Of a DNA stretch of 64,000 nucleotides, positions 62,763 through 64,000 are shown piece after piece. The notes beneath the pieces are model-generated. The model searched no databases. It was given only the letters and a program-made list of their open reading frames with translations, and had not been told where the DNA came from. The DNA is from Methanobrevibacter_A acididurans (GTDB taxonomy: Archaea > Methanobacteriota > Methanobacteria > Methanobacteriales > Methanobacteriaceae). Position numbers and translations under genes: made by a program. The first letter of the stretch is position 1, and every line of letters begins with the position of its first letter. Location: contig NZ_CP166991.1 in assembly GCF_046197875.1 (NCBI RefSeq), positions 1,615,995-1,679,994 of the forward strand, given 5' to 3'.

Positions 62763-63287
62763 ATGATAGATAAAAATATAGTTCAAAAATGGTTAGTTGA
62801 TGAAGGAATGTTTAAAAATGAAATTTCTGATGATAAATCTAATTTTCATTTTATAATTAATTATCCTGAAAATCATATTATGGATTTGATTCAACCATTA
62901 GGTAAAGAAGATATGTTACTAATTGGTTGTGCAACTGAAATTGATCCTAGTCAAATTGAAGCAATGGGTAATGCTTCAAGTGAAAGAAAAAGAAATTTTA
63001 TTTGGGATATTAAATTAACTTTAAATCAATTTTTATTGGATTTTGAATTAGAACATCCTAATGATGTTTTACAACGATTTGTTATTACAGATGAAATATA
63101 TGAAGATAATTTAAATAAAAATAATTTAATTTTATGTATTAAAAAAGTTTTTAAAGGTAAATTACAATGTATTTGGAAATTAAATAAAGTATTTGGTGAA
63201 TATAGCTCTAAATCTAATATAAATAATAATAATAAAAATAATAATTATAATAATAATATTAATAATAATAATAATAATTATATATAA
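62763..63287 (+). CDS. DUF2299-like protein with poly-asparagine tail
   Basis: The 174-residue protein begins DKNIVQKWLVDEGMFKNEIS and continues with HFIINYPENHIMDLIQPLGK and a central helical region (RNFIWDIKLTLNQFLLDFEL). The pattern is that of the archaeal DUF2299 family, of unknown function. The last 25 residues are almost entirely asparagine with a few Lys, Tyr and Ile, encoded by an AAT-rich microsatellite, and probably disordered. A GGAAG site precedes the ATG. The family call is by recall only. Confidence 0.7.
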   Translation: MIDKNIVQKWLVDEGMFKNEISDDKSNFHFIINYPENHIMDLIQPLGKEDMLLIGCATEIDPSQIEAMGNASSERKRNFIWDIKLTLNQFLLDFELEHPNDVLQRFVITDEIYEDNLNKNNLILCIKKVFKGKLQCIWKLNKVFGEYSSKSNINNNNKNNNYNNNINNNNNNYI

Positions 63288-64000
63288 TTATATATTAATT
63301 TTTTTTGTTTTTAAGAGAGAGACATACTCTTCAAGTGAAAGAAAAAATTGTGTTTATTAAAGATGAAGAGATACATTTCATCTGAAAAATTCATGAAATT
63401 TACCTCTCTGTTTTGTTAGTAATATTTCACAAAATTACTAATTTTATTACTTCTTTTGTAAAATTATGAATTATTAAACGTTTTTTAAAATTTATTTTAC
63501 ACTTGAAATATATGTCTTTATATTTCGCTTTTTCAAATTTTTATTTTTCACTTGAAATACACCTCTCTCACTTTAATATTAATTTTTTAAAAAAATTAAT
63601 TTAATATAAATCCTTATTTTTGATTTTAAATCCCTTATTGAAAATTTTTTATTTTTTAGCTATTTGCCTGTTATATCTATTTATACATAATATTACACTT
63701 GAAATTTAACTATATAAAAATTATTTTCATTTATTTTTTTTAACATTCATTTAAATAAAAATTATTTTAATTTAATATAACCTCATTTAAAGATTGATTT
63801 TAGCTAAAACATTAATTTAATTTGCTTATTATTAATATTCATTTTTAAATATTATAATTTTATTAAATTTTGATTATTTACACTTGTACTTTAACATAAA
63901 ATTTAAATATAATCATAACAAAAATTAATTTATAAGTTTTACACTTGAAATTATTCTTATTAAATAATTTTTAATTAATTAATTTTTTTATGGCGATTTA
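63288..64000. repeat. Gene-free A+T-rich tail with scattered CACTTGAAAT copies
   Basis: No gene, RNA or CRISPR array is visible in the last 713 bases. CACTTGAA occurs at 63500, 63549, 63696 and 63942, with a partial CACTTG at 63881 and an inverted TTCAAGTG at 63330. Most copies are preceded by TTA or TTTA and followed by AT. Three of them continue into similar CTCTCTC-rich sequence. Spacing is irregular (49, 147, 185 and 61 bases). Function is unknown. Confidence 0.55.

Noticed and set aside
63300..64000. CRISPR array or leader
   Set aside because: The repeated unit is short (about 10-13 bases), its spacing is irregular (49, 147, 185 and 61), one copy is inverted, and no cas genes are present.
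1..64000. tRNA, rRNA or other structured RNA genes
   Set aside because: In DNA this rich in A+T, such genes stand out as G+C islands. I saw none in the gaps, though a covariance search could still find a small RNA.

Overview
The window looks like the chromosome of a methanogenic archaeon of the order Methanobacteriales, most probably a Methanobrevibacter-type species. The DNA is very A+T rich. It carries methanogen hallmarks (HdrA, a methanogenesis marker 11 protein, cobamide and nickel-tetrapyrrole chelatase genes) together with archaeal information genes (RadA, a multi-OB-fold RPA, the small subunit of DNA polymerase D). Ribosome-binding sites of GGAG/GGTG type and TATA boxes of TTTATATA type are visible. 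The assignment rests on gene content and protein similarity recalled by eye, with no database search.

Layout. (1) 1-6.8 kb, minus strand: hdrA with a hairpin terminator, an AEC-family transporter, radA and rpa. (2) 7-35 kb, almost all minus strand: a 28-kb surface-glycan locus. It holds an initiating sugar-1-phosphate transferase, an acyltransferase, about a dozen glycosyltransferases, a teichoic-acid-type module (TarJ, TarI, a TagF/TarL-like polymerase, TagH and TagG), four dTDP-L-rhamnose genes (rfbB, rfbC, rfbA, rfbD) and a methyltransferase. One glycosyltransferase (26.3-27.4 kb) faces the other way. (3) 35-41 kb, plus strand: UDP-ManNAc dehydrogenase, leuC-leuD-leuB, a 28-codon membrane peptide, ribH and methanogenesis marker 11. 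(4) 41-45 kb: a polytopic glycosyltransferase with an unusual extracytoplasmic tail, then a 1,362-bp insertion sequence sitting inside a small gene that can be read in frame again across the junction. (5) 45-50 kb, plus strand: tex, a tandem purE and a UbiD-type decarboxylase. (6) 50-57.7 kb, minus strand: a radical SAM protein, thiL, three CbiX domains in two genes, a DUF35 protein, an MgtE-like transporter with a PhoU/TrkA-C partner, cbiH and a secreted or anchored unknown. (7) 57.9-63.3 kb: DNA polymerase D small subunit, a class II aldolase, a UPF0147 protein, cbiG, cbiB and a DUF2299-like protein. (8) 63.3-64 kb: a gene-free A+T-rich tail with scattered copies of a CACTTGAAAT motif.

How it fits together. 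The glycan locus appears able to make dTDP-rhamnose and a CDP-polyol, assemble a decorated polymer on a lipid carrier, and export it through a TagGH-type ABC transporter. That suggests a wall-teichoic-acid-like or polyol-phosphate polymer on a cell that has no murein. Its glycosyltransferases show recent recombination: two pairs share nearly identical catalytic blocks at DNA level inside diverged genes. Three glycosyltransferases of different fold also end in the same short tail, which hints at a common docking site. The rest of the window is mostly housekeeping: methanogenesis cofactors, leucine, flavin, purine, thiamine and isoprenoid synthesis, and DNA replication and repair.
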